A stretch of DNA of 45,252 nt, taken from Candidatus Cryptobacteroides onthequi. GTDB lineage: Bacteria; Bacteroidota; Bacteroidia; Bacteroidales; UBA932. The notes beneath the pieces were generated by a model. It did not search any database and was not told where the DNA came from. It saw only the letters and a program-made list of their open reading frames with translations. Shown one piece after another: positions 25,659-35,029 of this stretch. Every line of letters begins with the position of its first letter. Position 1 is the stretch's first letter. Both the position numbers and the translations under genes were made by a program. The stretch covers positions 1-45,252 of the forward strand of contig JAGHSA010000021.1 of NCBI GenBank assembly GCA_018066125.1, written 5' to 3'.

Positions 25659-26258
25659 ATGACATTCAAGGATTTCAATCTCAGCAAGACAGGTGACGGA
25701 CTCCTTCCCGTCATCATCCAGGACTCGCGCACCCTCAAGGTGCTCATGCTCGGGTATATGAACGAGGAGGCTTTCGAAAAAACTCAGGCGACCGGTCTCG
25801 TGACCTTCTGGTCGCGCAGCCGCAATCAGCTCTGGACAAAGGGCGAGACCAGCAACAATTTCCTCCATGTAGTGGACATGTACGGGGACTGCGACGGAGA
25901 CACCCTCCTCATCAAGGCTATCCCTGACGGACCGACCTGCCACAGGGGCACCACAAGCTGCTTCGACACTCCTGAGGACGAAGGATTCATCCGTACACTT
26001 CAGGGCGTGATCCAGGGCCGCCACAGAGAGATGCCGGAAGGCTCATACACTACCAAGCTCTTCATCAAGGGAGTGAAGCAGATAGCGAAGAAGGTGGGAG
26101 AAGAGACGACCGAAAGCATCATCGAGGCTGTTGACGGCAACCGCGACCGCTTCATCTATGAGGCTTCCGATGTCATCTACCACTACCTCGTGCTGCTCGA
26201 GCAGATGGGTGTCACCATCGAAGACCTTGAAAGGGAATTGGCTTTCAGACACAGATAG
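25659..26258 (+). CDS. hisI: Bifunctional PR-AMP cyclohydrolase / PR-ATP pyrophosphatase
   Basis: A 199-residue fusion (HisIE) for steps two and three of the pathway. Residues 1-105 are the cyclohydrolase: MLGYMNEEAFEKT, FWSRSRNQLWTKGETS, and the zinc ligands in DCDGDT and CHRGTTSCF. Residues 110-199 are the helical MazG-like pyrophosphatase with KVGEETTESIIEA and YEASDVIYHYLVLLEQ. It completes the set, so the operon holds every histidine enzyme. The tandem SGNH hydrolase gene starts only 3 bp after its stop. Confidence 0.96.
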   Translation: MTFKDFNLSKTGDGLLPVIIQDSRTLKVLMLGYMNEEAFEKTQATGLVTFWSRSRNQLWTKGETSNNFLHVVDMYGDCDGDTLLIKAIPDGPTCHRGTTSCFDTPEDEGFIRTLQGVIQGRHREMPEGSYTTKLFIKGVKQIAKKVGEETTESIIEAVDGNRDRFIYEASDVIYHYLVLLEQMGVTIEDLERELAFRHR

Positions 26259-26261
26259 GAC

Positions 26262-27599
26262 ATGAGAAGGATTATTCTGATGATGGTGGCAGCCGTGACC
26301 GTGCTGACCTCATCCATACCTGTGAAAGTGGCATGCATAGGTGACAGCATTACCTACGGGGCATGCATCGAGGACCGCGAGAATGACTCCTATCCATCTG
26401 TCCTCCAGGGACTGCTCGGAAACGATTACGAGGTGAGGAACTTCGGATTCAGTGCGAGGACGATGCTGGACAAGGGCGACTACCCATACATGAACGAGAA
26501 GATGTATCAGGAAGTGAAGGAATACCTTCCGGACATAATCACCATCATGCTCGGCACCAATGACTCAAAGCCTCACAACTGGGCACACAAGGATGATTTC
26601 TACAACGATTATGTCAGGATGGTCAGGGAGCTTCAGTCTCTCGTCACCCATCCGCGCATTTATGTCTGCCTCCCGCCTGCAGTGGTGAAGGACAATTTCG
26701 GCATCACAGAGAATGTTGTGCTCAATGAGGTCACTCCCCTTGTACGCAAGGTGGCAGCAGACAGATGGCTGGATATCATCGACACAAGGACTCCGACTGA
26801 AGGACGCGCGGATCTCTACACCAAGGACGGCGTCCACCCTGCACCTGCTGGAGCTTCCGTCATAGCCCACGCCATCTATGACGGGCTCTCACTCCGCGGA
26901 GATACGGGCAAGCCCGGCAAGAGAGTGCTGTTCATCGGAGACAGCATCACAGATGACGACTGGGGCAAGAAAGACGGATGGGAAGTACACAAGAGACAGC
27001 ACTACGACATGAACCACATCTACGGCCATGGATATGTACTCGACATCGCTCAGTACTACATGACTAAGTATCCGGAAAGGAAGTACCAGTTCTACAACAG
27101 GGGCATCAGCGGGAACCAGATGCGCAATCTGGTTGAAAGATGGGACAATGATGTGACTCCGATGCATCCGGATGTGCTCACCGTCTTCATCGGCATCAAC
27201 GACAGCCATGCTGCCGACATCACCATCGACAGCTTTGACTTCGAGGGCTGGGAAAAGTCCTACAGAAGTCTGATCGGGAAGGCCAAGGCAGCCAATCCTG
27301 ATGTCAGGATCCTTATGGCCAAGCCGTTCATCCAGAACATCGGTGCCCAGAATATCAACGGCCACTACCAGAGGCGCATCCCTATAGTCCAGAGGATGGG
27401 AGAGATCATCGACAAGATTGCAGCGGACTGCGGCTGCGTGGTCCTTGACTTCGACCGTATCATCGGGGACGCCATCGCTGCCGACAAGTCCGGAGACGCC
27501 AAATACTGGTGCTGGGACGGCATACATCCTACCATGGCAGGCCACAAGATCATGGCCGACCACTGGGTCAGAAAGGCTAAGAAAGCAAAGATAATGTAA
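26262..27599 (+). CDS. Secreted protein with two tandem SGNH/GDSL hydrolase domains
   Basis: A 445-residue protein with a short signal peptide. Two complete SGNH esterase domains follow each other. Domain 1 (20-212): nucleophile S29 in CIGDSITYG, GTNDS, and D189/H192 in DGVHPAPAG. Domain 2 (220-445): S228 in FIGDSITDDDWG, Asn in GINDSH, and D419/H422 in DGIHPTMAGH. Such enzymes remove acetyl or acyl groups from glycans or other esters; the substrate is unknown. It lies 3 bp after hisIE with no terminator between, so it is probably cotranscribed with the his operon, which has no obvious functional logic. Confidence 0.85.
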   Translation: MRRIILMMVAAVTVLTSSIPVKVACIGDSITYGACIEDRENDSYPSVLQGLLGNDYEVRNFGFSARTMLDKGDYPYMNEKMYQEVKEYLPDIITIMLGTNDSKPHNWAHKDDFYNDYVRMVRELQSLVTHPRIYVCLPPAVVKDNFGITENVVLNEVTPLVRKVAADRWLDIIDTRTPTEGRADLYTKDGVHPAPAGASVIAHAIYDGLSLRGDTGKPGKRVLFIGDSITDDDWGKKDGWEVHKRQHYDMNHIYGHGYVLDIAQYYMTKYPERKYQFYNRGISGNQMRNLVERWDNDVTPMHPDVLTVFIGINDSHAADITIDSFDFEGWEKSYRSLIGKAKAANPDVRILMAKPFIQNIGAQNINGHYQRRIPIVQRMGEIIDKIAADCGCVVLDFDRIIGDAIAADKSGDAKYWCWDGIHPTMAGHKIMADHWVRKAKKAKIM

Positions 27600-29314
27600 T
27601 GGCGGTGAGGAGGTGTTTCATACTCCTCATCGTGTTTTTATGCACATGCGGATCACTCTCTGCATCCCCGTCGGATGTCAGAGGCATCAACCTGCTTTCC
27701 CGCAACTGGAAGAACGACAGCACCGCAATAGTCAGCGCCGCGTCGAAAGGATTCAACCATCTCCAGCTCTCGCACAAGATAGGCATGAACCTGTCGGACA
27801 TGAGGGATGAAGAGAACCTTTCTCTGGTCAGACGTCTGGCAGACCTTGCACACAGTTCCGGCATTACGGAGGTATGCCTCTGGGATCATGCTCTCTATGA
27901 CACGGACTACTATCCACGCAGATTCATGTACCCCGGAACCGGACTCATCGACCTCGATGCGCCAGGATTCTGGGATTGGATGAAAGATGACTACAGAGAG
28001 ATGCTTTCGCTTTGCCCCGAGATAGACGGACTCATACTCACTTTCATCGAGTCGGGAGCCGGAATCGAGGATCAGTTCTCTGTGATGTCTGTGCCGCAGA
28101 GGCTCGCCAAGATCATCGAAACAGTGTCTGAGGTGGTCTGCGACGAGTTCGGCAAGAGCCTTTGGCTACGGACGTTCGCCTACAATGAGGCGGAATACAC
28201 GAATATCGCCGAATGCTTCGGCATGGTGGAGTGGAAGAGCCGCATGGGTCTGATGATGAAAGACGTGCCACATGACTTCTTCATCACTCATCCCGACAAT
28301 CCCCTCGCGGGGCGTTTCGATCAGCCCACAATAATCGAGTTTGACGCCTGTGGGGAATACAACGGCCAGTCGGTGATACTGAATACCATGCCCCGGCTGT
28401 ATCATGACAGGATGAGCCGCATGGCTGGGATACAGGCAGTACATGGCTTTGTGGCGAGAACCAGCCGATGCGGTGACAGCGAGATCACCGGCACCCCTGC
28501 GGAGATAAACCTGGACATGATCTGCGCGGCAGCGGATAACCCGTCCCAAAGCGCAGACGAAGCTATAGATGGGTATCTGCGCGACAGATATGGGATAAAG
28601 GCCGCAAAACGCCTGAAAAGAGCCTTTGCCGCCTCAAGAGACATCATTGACGGCACGATGTATATCATGAATCTCAACACGGCCCATCACTCAGAGATGA
28701 GATTCGATGCACCGTCCACCTATTCTAGGCATGTGTCCGGACGTTGGACCGCGTGCGACAGCGTTTTTCTTGCACATGGCATCAACCGGCAGTTTCACTG
28801 GTGGAGCGGGCTGGTCAACACTCTCGCTCCCCTTTCATGCAAGAATCTTGATGAGAAGAGAGCCCGGGAAATCTCACATGTCACTGAGGCAGGGTATCTG
28901 ACACTCTCGGATGAAATGACAGAAGAGTATCTGAGATATATCCAGACTTGGACTGATGACTGCATACACGAAGCAGTCAGGGGGTTCAGGCAGCTGAAAA
29001 GATGCAGAACGTCGCTTGCCCATGAGGATTACTGCATGATATCAGATCTCTTCGAAAGATCGCTGATGTGCCTGCGTCTAAGGCAGTCTGCTGCCATCTG
29101 CTGGTGGGGCGGGAGGGTCTGGGAACGTGGCGCAGATTTCAGGACACCATATGTCAGACATGAGATTAAGAAAGCGGCCCGCAGACTCAGAGAGTCTCTC
29201 GCTGACTATGAATCATACAGCAAGCCTTATCCTGTCGGCACCTGGGACTTCCTTTCCGATGCCGGCAAGGCACGGGACATCCTCGACAGCATCCCCCCTG
29301 AAGTCTTCAACTGA
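27599..29314 (+). CDS. Secreted protein of unknown function, possibly a TIM-barrel glycosidase
   Basis: I do not recognise this 571-residue protein. It has a signal peptide (hydrophobic 8-17, cleavage near SLSA22). The first half looks like an (alpha/beta) barrel: GINLLSRNW, then GFNHLQLS, GITEVCLWDHALY, then a region with IDGLILTFIESGAGIEDQ. Those acidic residues after a strand would suit a glycoside hydrolase. The second half is mostly helical and rich in Trp and Arg (FHWWSGLVN, CWWGGRVWERG), similar in style to the helical C-terminus of some alpha-glucuronidase families, but I cannot claim homology. The ATG shares a base with the SGNH gene stop (TAATG), so the two are translationally coupled and may act on the same glycan. 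Confidence 0.5.
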   Translation: MAVRRCFILLIVFLCTCGSLSASPSDVRGINLLSRNWKNDSTAIVSAASKGFNHLQLSHKIGMNLSDMRDEENLSLVRRLADLAHSSGITEVCLWDHALYDTDYYPRRFMYPGTGLIDLDAPGFWDWMKDDYREMLSLCPEIDGLILTFIESGAGIEDQFSVMSVPQRLAKIIETVSEVVCDEFGKSLWLRTFAYNEAEYTNIAECFGMVEWKSRMGLMMKDVPHDFFITHPDNPLAGRFDQPTIIEFDACGEYNGQSVILNTMPRLYHDRMSRMAGIQAVHGFVARTSRCGDSEITGTPAEINLDMICAAADNPSQSADEAIDGYLRDRYGIKAAKRLKRAFAASRDIIDGTMYIMNLNTAHHSEMRFDAPSTYSRHVSGRWTACDSVFLAHGINRQFHWWSGLVNTLAPLSCKNLDEKRAREISHVTEAGYLTLSDEMTEEYLRYIQTWTDDCIHEAVRGFRQLKRCRTSLAHEDYCMISDLFERSLMCLRLRQSAAICWWGGRVWERGADFRTPYVRHEIKKAARRLRESLADYESYSKPYPVGTWDFLSDAGKARDILDSIPPEVFN

Positions 29315-29406
29315 CACCGCCCTGCCATCTCGCCAGAATCCAGCATTCTCAACACGGCAGGCGACATTCCAGATTCTGCTATAAATGATCACCAGGAAAA
29401 ATCGGA

Positions 29407-29437
29407 AAGAGAGAAACCGCAAAGGCGATTTCTCTCT
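29407..29437. terminator. Convergent terminator hairpin
   Basis: GAGAGAAA (29409-29416) and TTTCTCTC (29429-29436) form an 8-bp stem with a 12-nt loop in the gap between convergent genes. It is symmetrical and could serve both directions, although T-runs are interrupted by C. Confidence 0.5.
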
Positions 29438-29454
29438 CTATAGTTGTATATCGT

Positions 29455-29470
29455 CCGGGTGCTGACCCGG
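29455..29470 (-). terminator. Short hairpin just after potD
   Basis: CCGGGT (29455-29460), loop GCTG, ACCCGG (29465-29470), 11 bp past the potD stop. It has no T-run of its own and may act together with the hairpin at 29407-29437. Confidence 0.35.
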
Positions 29471-29481
29471 TGTCGGCGCGA

Positions 29482-30792
29482 CTACCTCCTTGAAGACGAT
29501 CTGCGACGGCTCTTCTTATTCTTCTTGCTGATGAAATAGTAAGCTGCTGCAGCGGCTATCACAAGAGCGATCACGATGAATGTCATCAGATTGGCCTGGC
29601 TTCCCTTGACGTTCTGCCACATGGTAAGAAGATCCTCTGTCTTCTCGCCCCAGTCATGCTCGAGAGCACAGCGGTTGATGACTGCGATGTCAGGATACTG
29701 TACCGGATTCACGCATACAGCACTTGCCTCTTCACCGAAGAAATATGAAAGGTCGATAGGAGGGAAAGACTCATCGATCTGAGACTCGAGAACTTCCTGT
29801 GCTCCGCATGAAGCCACATAGCCGGTCTCCTCCATATTGCGGATGGCGATGTCAGGACGGCACATGAAATCGATGAAATAGCTTGCTGCCTTTGTGTTCA
29901 CTGCATACTTAGGGATAACCCATCCGTCAAACCATACGGTGGATCCCTCTTCAGGGACGATGTATCTGAGTTCGACACCTACATTTGCAGCCTCTTCGAT
30001 AGCCCACATTGCGTCGCCGCTCCAGTTGAGAGACAGCCATGCGCGGTCCTTTGTCATGATCTCCTTGCCGAGGTCAGCTTCCCAGCCGCATACGCCCGGC
30101 TTGCACTCGAGAAGATAGTTCTGCACCTCTGCGATAGACTCTGCAGAAGAATCAGACATGAGCTCCTGGAGAGTCACCTTGCCGGCCTTGAGCTGCTCCT
30201 GACGGAGATAGATGAGCACTGGAGCATATACGTCACGCGGTGCATCCTTGATGAGGATCTTGCCGGCAAACTTAGGGTTTCTGATGGCATCCCATGTAGA
30301 TGCTTCGGCATCGCTCACATGTTTCGGATCGTAGATGAGACCGGTGGTTCCCCACATGTATGCTACAGAATAATCATTGGCATCGATGTTTGGATTGATG
30401 CTTCTGAACATCTTCTCGATATACGGAGAACGGTACTTGTAGATGTAGTTGATCTCTTCAGGGATAGCTGCGAAATCGAGAGGAAGAAGGAGATTGTTGT
30501 TGAGCATGCGCTCGATGATATAGTCTGAAGGGCAGACTACATCATAGTCCTCATGTCCCTTTTCGATCTTTGAGAGCATTGCCTCATTGACATCGAAGGT
30601 CATATACTTGACGGTGATGTTCTCACCGGTCTGTTCCTTGTACCACTGCTCGAATTCTTCGATGACTCCGTCAGCGATGTAGCTTGACCAGTTGTAGACT
30701 TTGAGGATTTCCTTCCTGTCAGCTGCAGAAGAGCTGAAGCATGAAGCAAGGAGTGAAGCAGCCACGGCTGCAAACGCGAAGATTTTCTTCAT
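29482..30792 (-). CDS. potD: Spermidine/putrescine-binding lipoprotein with C-terminal membrane anchor
   Basis: A 436-residue substrate-binding protein of a polyamine ABC importer. The lipobox LLASC lies near residue 18. LKVYNWSSYIADGVIEEFE is the PotD/PotF N-terminal signature, and WSGDAMWA and FDGWVIPKYAVN line the cleft. Unusually, after about residue 400 there is a hydrophobic helix (LMTFIVIALVIAAAAAYYFI) and a basic tail, KKNKKSRRRSSSRR, absent from E. coli PotD (348 residues). The ATG at 30792 is used; a TTG two codons earlier, touching the potC stop, is possible. Last gene of the porin-potABCD operon. Confidence 0.92.
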   Translation of the reverse strand: MKKIFAFAAVAASLLASCFSSSAADRKEILKVYNWSSYIADGVIEEFEQWYKEQTGENITVKYMTFDVNEAMLSKIEKGHEDYDVVCPSDYIIERMLNNNLLLPLDFAAIPEEINYIYKYRSPYIEKMFRSINPNIDANDYSVAYMWGTTGLIYDPKHVSDAEASTWDAIRNPKFAGKILIKDAPRDVYAPVLIYLRQEQLKAGKVTLQELMSDSSAESIAEVQNYLLECKPGVCGWEADLGKEIMTKDRAWLSLNWSGDAMWAIEEAANVGVELRYIVPEEGSTVWFDGWVIPKYAVNTKAASYFIDFMCRPDIAIRNMEETGYVASCGAQEVLESQIDESFPPIDLSYFFGEEASAVCVNPVQYPDIAVINRCALEHDWGEKTEDLLTMWQNVKGSQANLMTFIVIALVIAAAAAYYFISKKNKKSRRRSSSRR

Positions 30793-30798
30793 TTTCAA

Positions 30799-31608
30799 TT
30801 ATACTGTTTTGTCTTTTGTTTTCTTGAATGTCCTGATATTCACGAAGAGCAATACTGCGAGAATAACCAGGAAGATGATAGTCATCAGAGGTTTGAGTTC
30901 CGGGGTAAGACCGCCCTTGCGGGCATCGGCGTAGATATAAGTCGAGAGGGTCTCCAGTCCGGAGCTGCCGGCGGTGAAATAAGTCACCGCAAAGTCATCG
31001 AGACTCATGGTGAATGCCAGGATGAAACCGCTGATCATTCCGGGGCTGAGCTGGGGTATCATCACCTTGCGGAGAGCCTGTCCCGGTGTGGCGCCGAGAT
31101 CAAGCGCAGCCTCGTAGATATTCGGGTTCATCTGCGCAAGCTTCGGCAGCACATTGAGGACCACATATGGGGTACAGAATGTGATGTGGGCCAGAATCAC
31201 GGTGACATATCCCTTGCTCACATGCAGGAACACGAAGAGCAGGAAGAGCGACACACCGGTGATGATGTCAGGGTTCAGCATCGGGATGTTGTTGAGAAGC
31301 TTGATCGCAGTCTTGCGGCGGCCATGGAGATTGTAGATGCCGATGGCGGCAAGTGTGCCGAGGAATGTCGATATCGCGGATGCGATCACCGCCACTATCA
31401 GCGTGCTTTTAAGCGCTGCAATAAGTGATGCGGATGACGGGGTCGCACCTGTGAAGAGCGACTTGTAGAGATTGAGGGTGAATCCTGTCCAGTTGCCGAG
31501 AGACTTCGCCTCCGTGAATGAAAACACGGCGATGAAGACGATAGGCGCGTACAGGATGAAGAGTATCAGCGCGAGATAGGTCTTCGAGATGAGTTTCTTT
31601 CCGTTCAT
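30799..31608 (-). CDS. potC: Polyamine ABC transporter permease
   Basis: A 269-residue inner-membrane permease with six hydrophobic segments. The EAA loop that docks onto the ATPase is EAALDLGATPGQALRKVMIPQLSPG near residues 173-197. The N-terminus (LALILFILYAPIVFIAVFSF) and NNIPMLNPDIITGVSLFLLF are typical of PotC/PotI. It pairs with PotB to form the channel. Its ATG overlaps the potB stop by one base (TGATG), and potD follows within 6 bp. Confidence 0.93.
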   Translation of the reverse strand: MNGKKLISKTYLALILFILYAPIVFIAVFSFTEAKSLGNWTGFTLNLYKSLFTGATPSSASLIAALKSTLIVAVIASAISTFLGTLAAIGIYNLHGRRKTAIKLLNNIPMLNPDIITGVSLFLLFVFLHVSKGYVTVILAHITFCTPYVVLNVLPKLAQMNPNIYEAALDLGATPGQALRKVMIPQLSPGMISGFILAFTMSLDDFAVTYFTAGSSGLETLSTYIYADARKGGLTPELKPLMTIIFLVILAVLLFVNIRTFKKTKDKTV

Positions 31609-32390
31609 CAGATAAGCCCTCCTTCTGCTTCCTCATCCTTGTCAGGTGAGATATACATTGTGATACCTATGATGATCAGCATGACAAACGAGAGCGCCGC
31701 ACCCTGATTCCACATCAGATTGTAGAACTGCTCCTGGATCACCGAACCGAACAGCTGGATGGTGTTGTTTGTGAGGATCTCTGACACCGCAAAGGTGGAG
31801 ACCGTAGGCATGAACACCATCAGCACACCGCTGAGGATGCCCGGCATCGAAAGCGGCAGCGTAACCTTGGTAAACACTGTCATCGGGCTCGCACCGAGAT
31901 CCTGCGCAGCCTCCGCATATGACTTATCCATCTTGTTCAGCACATTGTAGATAGGATAGATCATAAATGGAAGGTAGTCGTAAGCCATACCGAAAAGAAG
32001 AGTTCCCTTTCCGAGCTGGATACCGAGCGTATTGAAGATCTCAGCTGTGGCGAGTGTCCTCATGAGTGCGTTGATCCACATCGGAAGGATGAAGAGCAGC
32101 GCGGTGACAGCAGACTTGTTGAGATCCTTGTCAGCAAGGATATATGCCACAGGGTAGCCTATCAGGATGCAGATGATGGTATTCTCAAGTGCGACCTCCA
32201 TAGACACCAGGAACGAATTGATGATCTTGGCATCCGTGAAGAATGCAGCCAGGTTTGACAGGGTGAAATGCCCGTTTGAATCCGTCAGTGCATAGAATCC
32301 GATAAGGACCAGCGGCAGCACCACGAACAGCACCATAAAGATGAAGTACGGCAGGACCCAGCTCGACCTTTTATTGAAGATGTTGGTCAT
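31608..32390 (-). CDS. potB: Polyamine ABC transporter permease
   Basis: A 260-residue inner-membrane permease with six hydrophobic segments. EAAQDLGASPMTVFTKVTLPLSMPGI near residues 158-183 is the EAA coupling loop. The start PYFIFMVLFVVLPLVLIGFYAL and PMWINALMRTLA match PotB/PotH. It is 3 bp downstream of potA and overlaps potC by one base. Confidence 0.93.
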   Translation of the reverse strand: MTNIFNKRSSWVLPYFIFMVLFVVLPLVLIGFYALTDSNGHFTLSNLAAFFTDAKIINSFLVSMEVALENTIICILIGYPVAYILADKDLNKSAVTALLFILPMWINALMRTLATAEIFNTLGIQLGKGTLLFGMAYDYLPFMIYPIYNVLNKMDKSYAEAAQDLGASPMTVFTKVTLPLSMPGILSGVLMVFMPTVSTFAVSEILTNNTIQLFGSVIQEQFYNLMWNQGAALSFVMLIIIGITMYISPDKDEEAEGGLI

Positions 32391-32393
32391 TCC

Positions 32394-33782
32394 CTATTCA
32401 CTGATTTTGGTGATCCTCATATCCGCCGGTGCTATCTTGATGCCGACGATATCATTCTTATCCCAGATGTCATTGGTGTCCACATATACCTTGAAGCCCT
32501 CTTCGGTCCTGACGGTGATATGATAGTGGTTGCCCTTGTAGAGGATGAAGCTTATGCTTCCGTTGGTCTCACCCTCATCGAGATTGTCCTGAAGGTCGAT
32601 CTTGTTGAAATCGACTTCCACTTTCACCTTGTCGCCCTTCTCGAGTCCTTCGCGTACACCGCAGTCAAACTCGACTCCGAGGATCTCTACAGACTCCTCA
32701 GAGGTCATTTCACCTTCGAAGGTATTGCATGTGCGCTCCTTCTTCATGACCTGGATGTCATTAGGTTTGATGAGGAAACCGACTTTGCTTCCCACCTCAA
32801 AACTGTTGTAGTCCTGGATCATGAGTTCGAAACCCTCATCGGTAAGGACGGTCATCTCATAATGCACGCCCTTGAAGATGCAGGTCTGCACCGTGCCCAC
32901 GAACTGAGCGGCATCGAGATTGCTGAGGATGTAGATGTCCTCAGGCCTTACGACCACATCCACCGGCACATTCTCGCCGAAGCCCTCATCCACGCAGTCG
33001 AAGTCATGGCCGATGAAATTCACCTTCCTGTCCTCGATCATGGTTCCGTTAAGGATATTCGACTCACCGATGAAGTCTGCGACAAATGAGTTTACAGGCT
33101 CATTGTAGATATCAGTAGGCGTACCGATCTGCTGGATCTTGCCCTCGTTCATGACGACGATGGTGTCACTGAGGGTAAGGGCCTCTTCCTGGTCGTGTGT
33201 CACATATATGAATGTGATGCCGAGCTTCTCATGCATCTCCTTGAGCTCGATCTGCATATCCTTGCGCATCTTGAGGTCAAGCGCTGCAAGAGGCTCGTCG
33301 AGAAGGAGGACCTTAGGCTGGTTCACAAGCGCACGCGCGATGGCGATGCGCTGCTGCTGGCCTCCTGAGAGGCTGTTCACATCACGGTCCTCATAGTCAG
33401 TCATGGACACGAGCTTCAGGGCCTTGCTCACCTTTGTGGCGATCTCGTCATCCGGCATCTTCTTGAGCTTGAGGCCAAAGGCCACGTTGTCATAGACATC
33501 CAGATGAGGGAACAGAGCGTAGCGCTGGAAAACCGTATTGAGCGGACGCTTGTGCGGAGGTACGCCATTGAGGTCGTTGCCATCCATGGTGACGCGTCCG
33601 GAATCGGCATTGAGGAATCCCGCAATGATGCGGAGCATCGTGGTCTTTCCGCAGCCTGAAGGGCCCAGAAAGGTGATGAATTCTCCGCGGTTGATATAGA
33701 AGTTGATATCATCGAGCACCTTCTTGTCACCGAAGGACTTTGACAGGTGCTCGATATTGATGATTACGTTTTCTTTGTTCAT
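32394..33782 (-). CDS. potA: Polyamine ABC transporter ATPase with two TOBE-like regions
   Basis: A 462-residue cytoplasmic ATPase. Walker A is GPSGCGKTT (40-48), the Q-loop VFQRYALF (about 85-92), the signature LSGGQQQR (138-145), Walker B LLLDEP (159-164) and the H-loop YVTHDQEEA (near 193). After about residue 240 come a first TOBE-type region ending [17 protein letters not shown]...KPNDIQVM and a second with the same pattern, [16 protein letters not shown]...APADMRI. PotA proteins are usually about 370-380 residues, so roughly 85-90 residues look like a duplicated TOBE domain. It is coupled to the porin gene by TAATG and to potB by a 3-bp gap. Confidence 0.94.
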   Translation of the reverse strand: MNKENVIINIEHLSKSFGDKKVLDDINFYINRGEFITFLGPSGCGKTTMLRIIAGFLNADSGRVTMDGNDLNGVPPHKRPLNTVFQRYALFPHLDVYDNVAFGLKLKKMPDDEIATKVSKALKLVSMTDYEDRDVNSLSGGQQQRIAIARALVNQPKVLLLDEPLAALDLKMRKDMQIELKEMHEKLGITFIYVTHDQEEALTLSDTIVVMNEGKIQQIGTPTDIYNEPVNSFVADFIGESNILNGTMIEDRKVNFIGHDFDCVDEGFGENVPVDVVVRPEDIYILSNLDAAQFVGTVQTCIFKGVHYEMTVLTDEGFELMIQDYNSFEVGSKVGFLIKPNDIQVMKKERTCNTFEGEMTSEESVEILGVEFDCGVREGLEKGDKVKVEVDFNKIDLQDNLDEGETNGSISFILYKGNHYHITVRTEEGFKVYVDTNDIWDKNDIVGIKIAPADMRITKISE

Positions 33783-34900
33783 TACTTTCTGAGGCTCAGG
33801 AAATAGGTGGCACCGATGTTGACAGAAAGGGACTTCGCCCAGGTATTTGCTGCGAGTGCAGCATGGACGCGGAGATTTTCCATCGGTCTGTACTCAGCGA
33901 CGATGCCGCCGAACTGATATACCCTTTTCTCAGGGGACACACCCGGTGCCATACGCTTACTGCATGCGTATCTGAGACTTGCAGGAACATAATAGTCACT
34001 GGGATCCTCGTCATCAAGATATGGGTCCCAACCGATCACATCCTCACTGCCGGACAGATATTCGATGCCATATTTCGCCTTGAGTGCGAATTTCTCTGAA
34101 GGCTCCCATCCAAGGAGAGCGACAGCTGTAGTCTCATTGAAGTCGAAATCATAGCCTCTGGTGCTGAGATCGAGTCCAAGAGTGAAATCACCCACAGAGA
34201 ACTGGTTGCCCACTGCAATGTGTCCCACATAAGCACCCTTGTCATACGCCATGGCGCCGACTGACCAGAGCGGCATCCACGGACCGTACTCACCTCTCCA
34301 GAGAGCGGAGTAGGTATAGAGTCCGCTGCTGAAAGGTCTCTCGCCGTAAGGAGAGGTCACCATCTGGAGTGAAAGGTCTGTGCTTTCATCGTCAGAGATC
34401 CATCCCGCAGCGATACCCCACTGATAAACCTGGAGGTTGTTCCAGAGAGTCGAGCAGAGGTTGATGTGAGCATCATAGTCATAGTCGTCGATCTCGAATG
34501 AGCCGACCGACATGATCTGCTTTCCTGCTGTGAAATAGAGATTTCCTGGAGCGTAAGTGATGTTGGCCCAGTCGAGCCAGTTTACATCATCACTTCTGAA
34601 TGTGTTGCCGTAGAGGGCTGCCGGATCGGAAGAAAGAAGATGAGCCTCTACAGAGTAAGAAAAGTCACTTTCTCCGAATGCACCTTCGAAAAGGCCATAG
34701 AGGGAAGTGCTGCCAAGATCAAATCCTTTGTAGCCACCGTTCTTCAGCGGTGCGTAAGGATTCACGTCGATTCGTGGCACGATCAGCCACTGTGTTCCTG
34801 AGTCTTCAGACTCTGTTGTACGACCTGCGACCTCAGCCTCTTGTGCAAAGGCATGGAAGCAGCAGAGCATAGCGCAAAGCAAAAAGAGTGTTTTTCTCAT
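33782..34900 (-). CDS. Outer-membrane porin (beta-barrel), first gene of the polyamine operon
   Basis: A 372-residue protein with a signal peptide (cleavage near FAQ) and a beta-barrel pattern of alternating aromatic residues: [50 protein letters not shown], ending ATYFLSLRK. It is acidic, with clusters such as SEDSGT, DDYDYD and LDDEDPSD, which would suit cationic polyamines; that is inference. I place it among porin families without naming one. The ATG at 34900 is used (a TTG two codons earlier is less likely). The stop overlaps the potA ATG by one base, so porin and ABC importer are made together. Confidence 0.75.
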   Translation of the reverse strand: MRKTLFLLCAMLCCFHAFAQEAEVAGRTTESEDSGTQWLIVPRIDVNPYAPLKNGGYKGFDLGSTSLYGLFEGAFGESDFSYSVEAHLLSSDPAALYGNTFRSDDVNWLDWANITYAPGNLYFTAGKQIMSVGSFEIDDYDYDAHINLCSTLWNNLQVYQWGIAAGWISDDESTDLSLQMVTSPYGERPFSSGLYTYSALWRGEYGPWMPLWSVGAMAYDKGAYVGHIAVGNQFSVGDFTLGLDLSTRGYDFDFNETTAVALLGWEPSEKFALKAKYGIEYLSGSEDVIGWDPYLDDEDPSDYYVPASLRYACSKRMAPGVSPEKRVYQFGGIVAEYRPMENLRVHAALAANTWAKSLSVNIGATYFLSLRK

Positions 34901-34910
34901 TTGCAAGTAC

Positions 34911-35020
34911 CATAAAAAAATGTTTAAATTCCACTTCAGTGACAGTGGAAGACTTTCACTTCATGCCACCGCTTCTCAAAACCTGGGTTTTGAATGCTTA
35001 CCGCAGCACTATGCCGCGGT
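34911..35020 (-). promoter_or_regulatory. Structured 5' leader of the porin-pot operon (candidate attenuator/riboswitch)
   Basis: The roughly 120-nt leader folds into successive hairpins in mRNA order: ACCGC-GC/GC-GCGGT (35020-35000), CAAAAC/GTTTTG (34992-34977), then two competing stems. One is a terminator-like TTCCACT/AGTGGAA stem (34950-34944 with 34935-34929) followed by a U-rich stretch with seven U (34920-34914). The other pairs GAAG and GTG (34969-34959) with CTTCCAC (34951-34945), using the same CTTCCAC bases. The two cannot coexist, which is the layout of a transcription attenuator. No ligand or known riboswitch family is recognised. Confidence 0.45.
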
Positions 35021-35029
35021 TTCGCGCTG

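Noticed and set aside
32520..33089. Plus-strand frame of 189 codons opposite potA
   Set aside because: Antisense to conserved potA domains, with no motif of its own.
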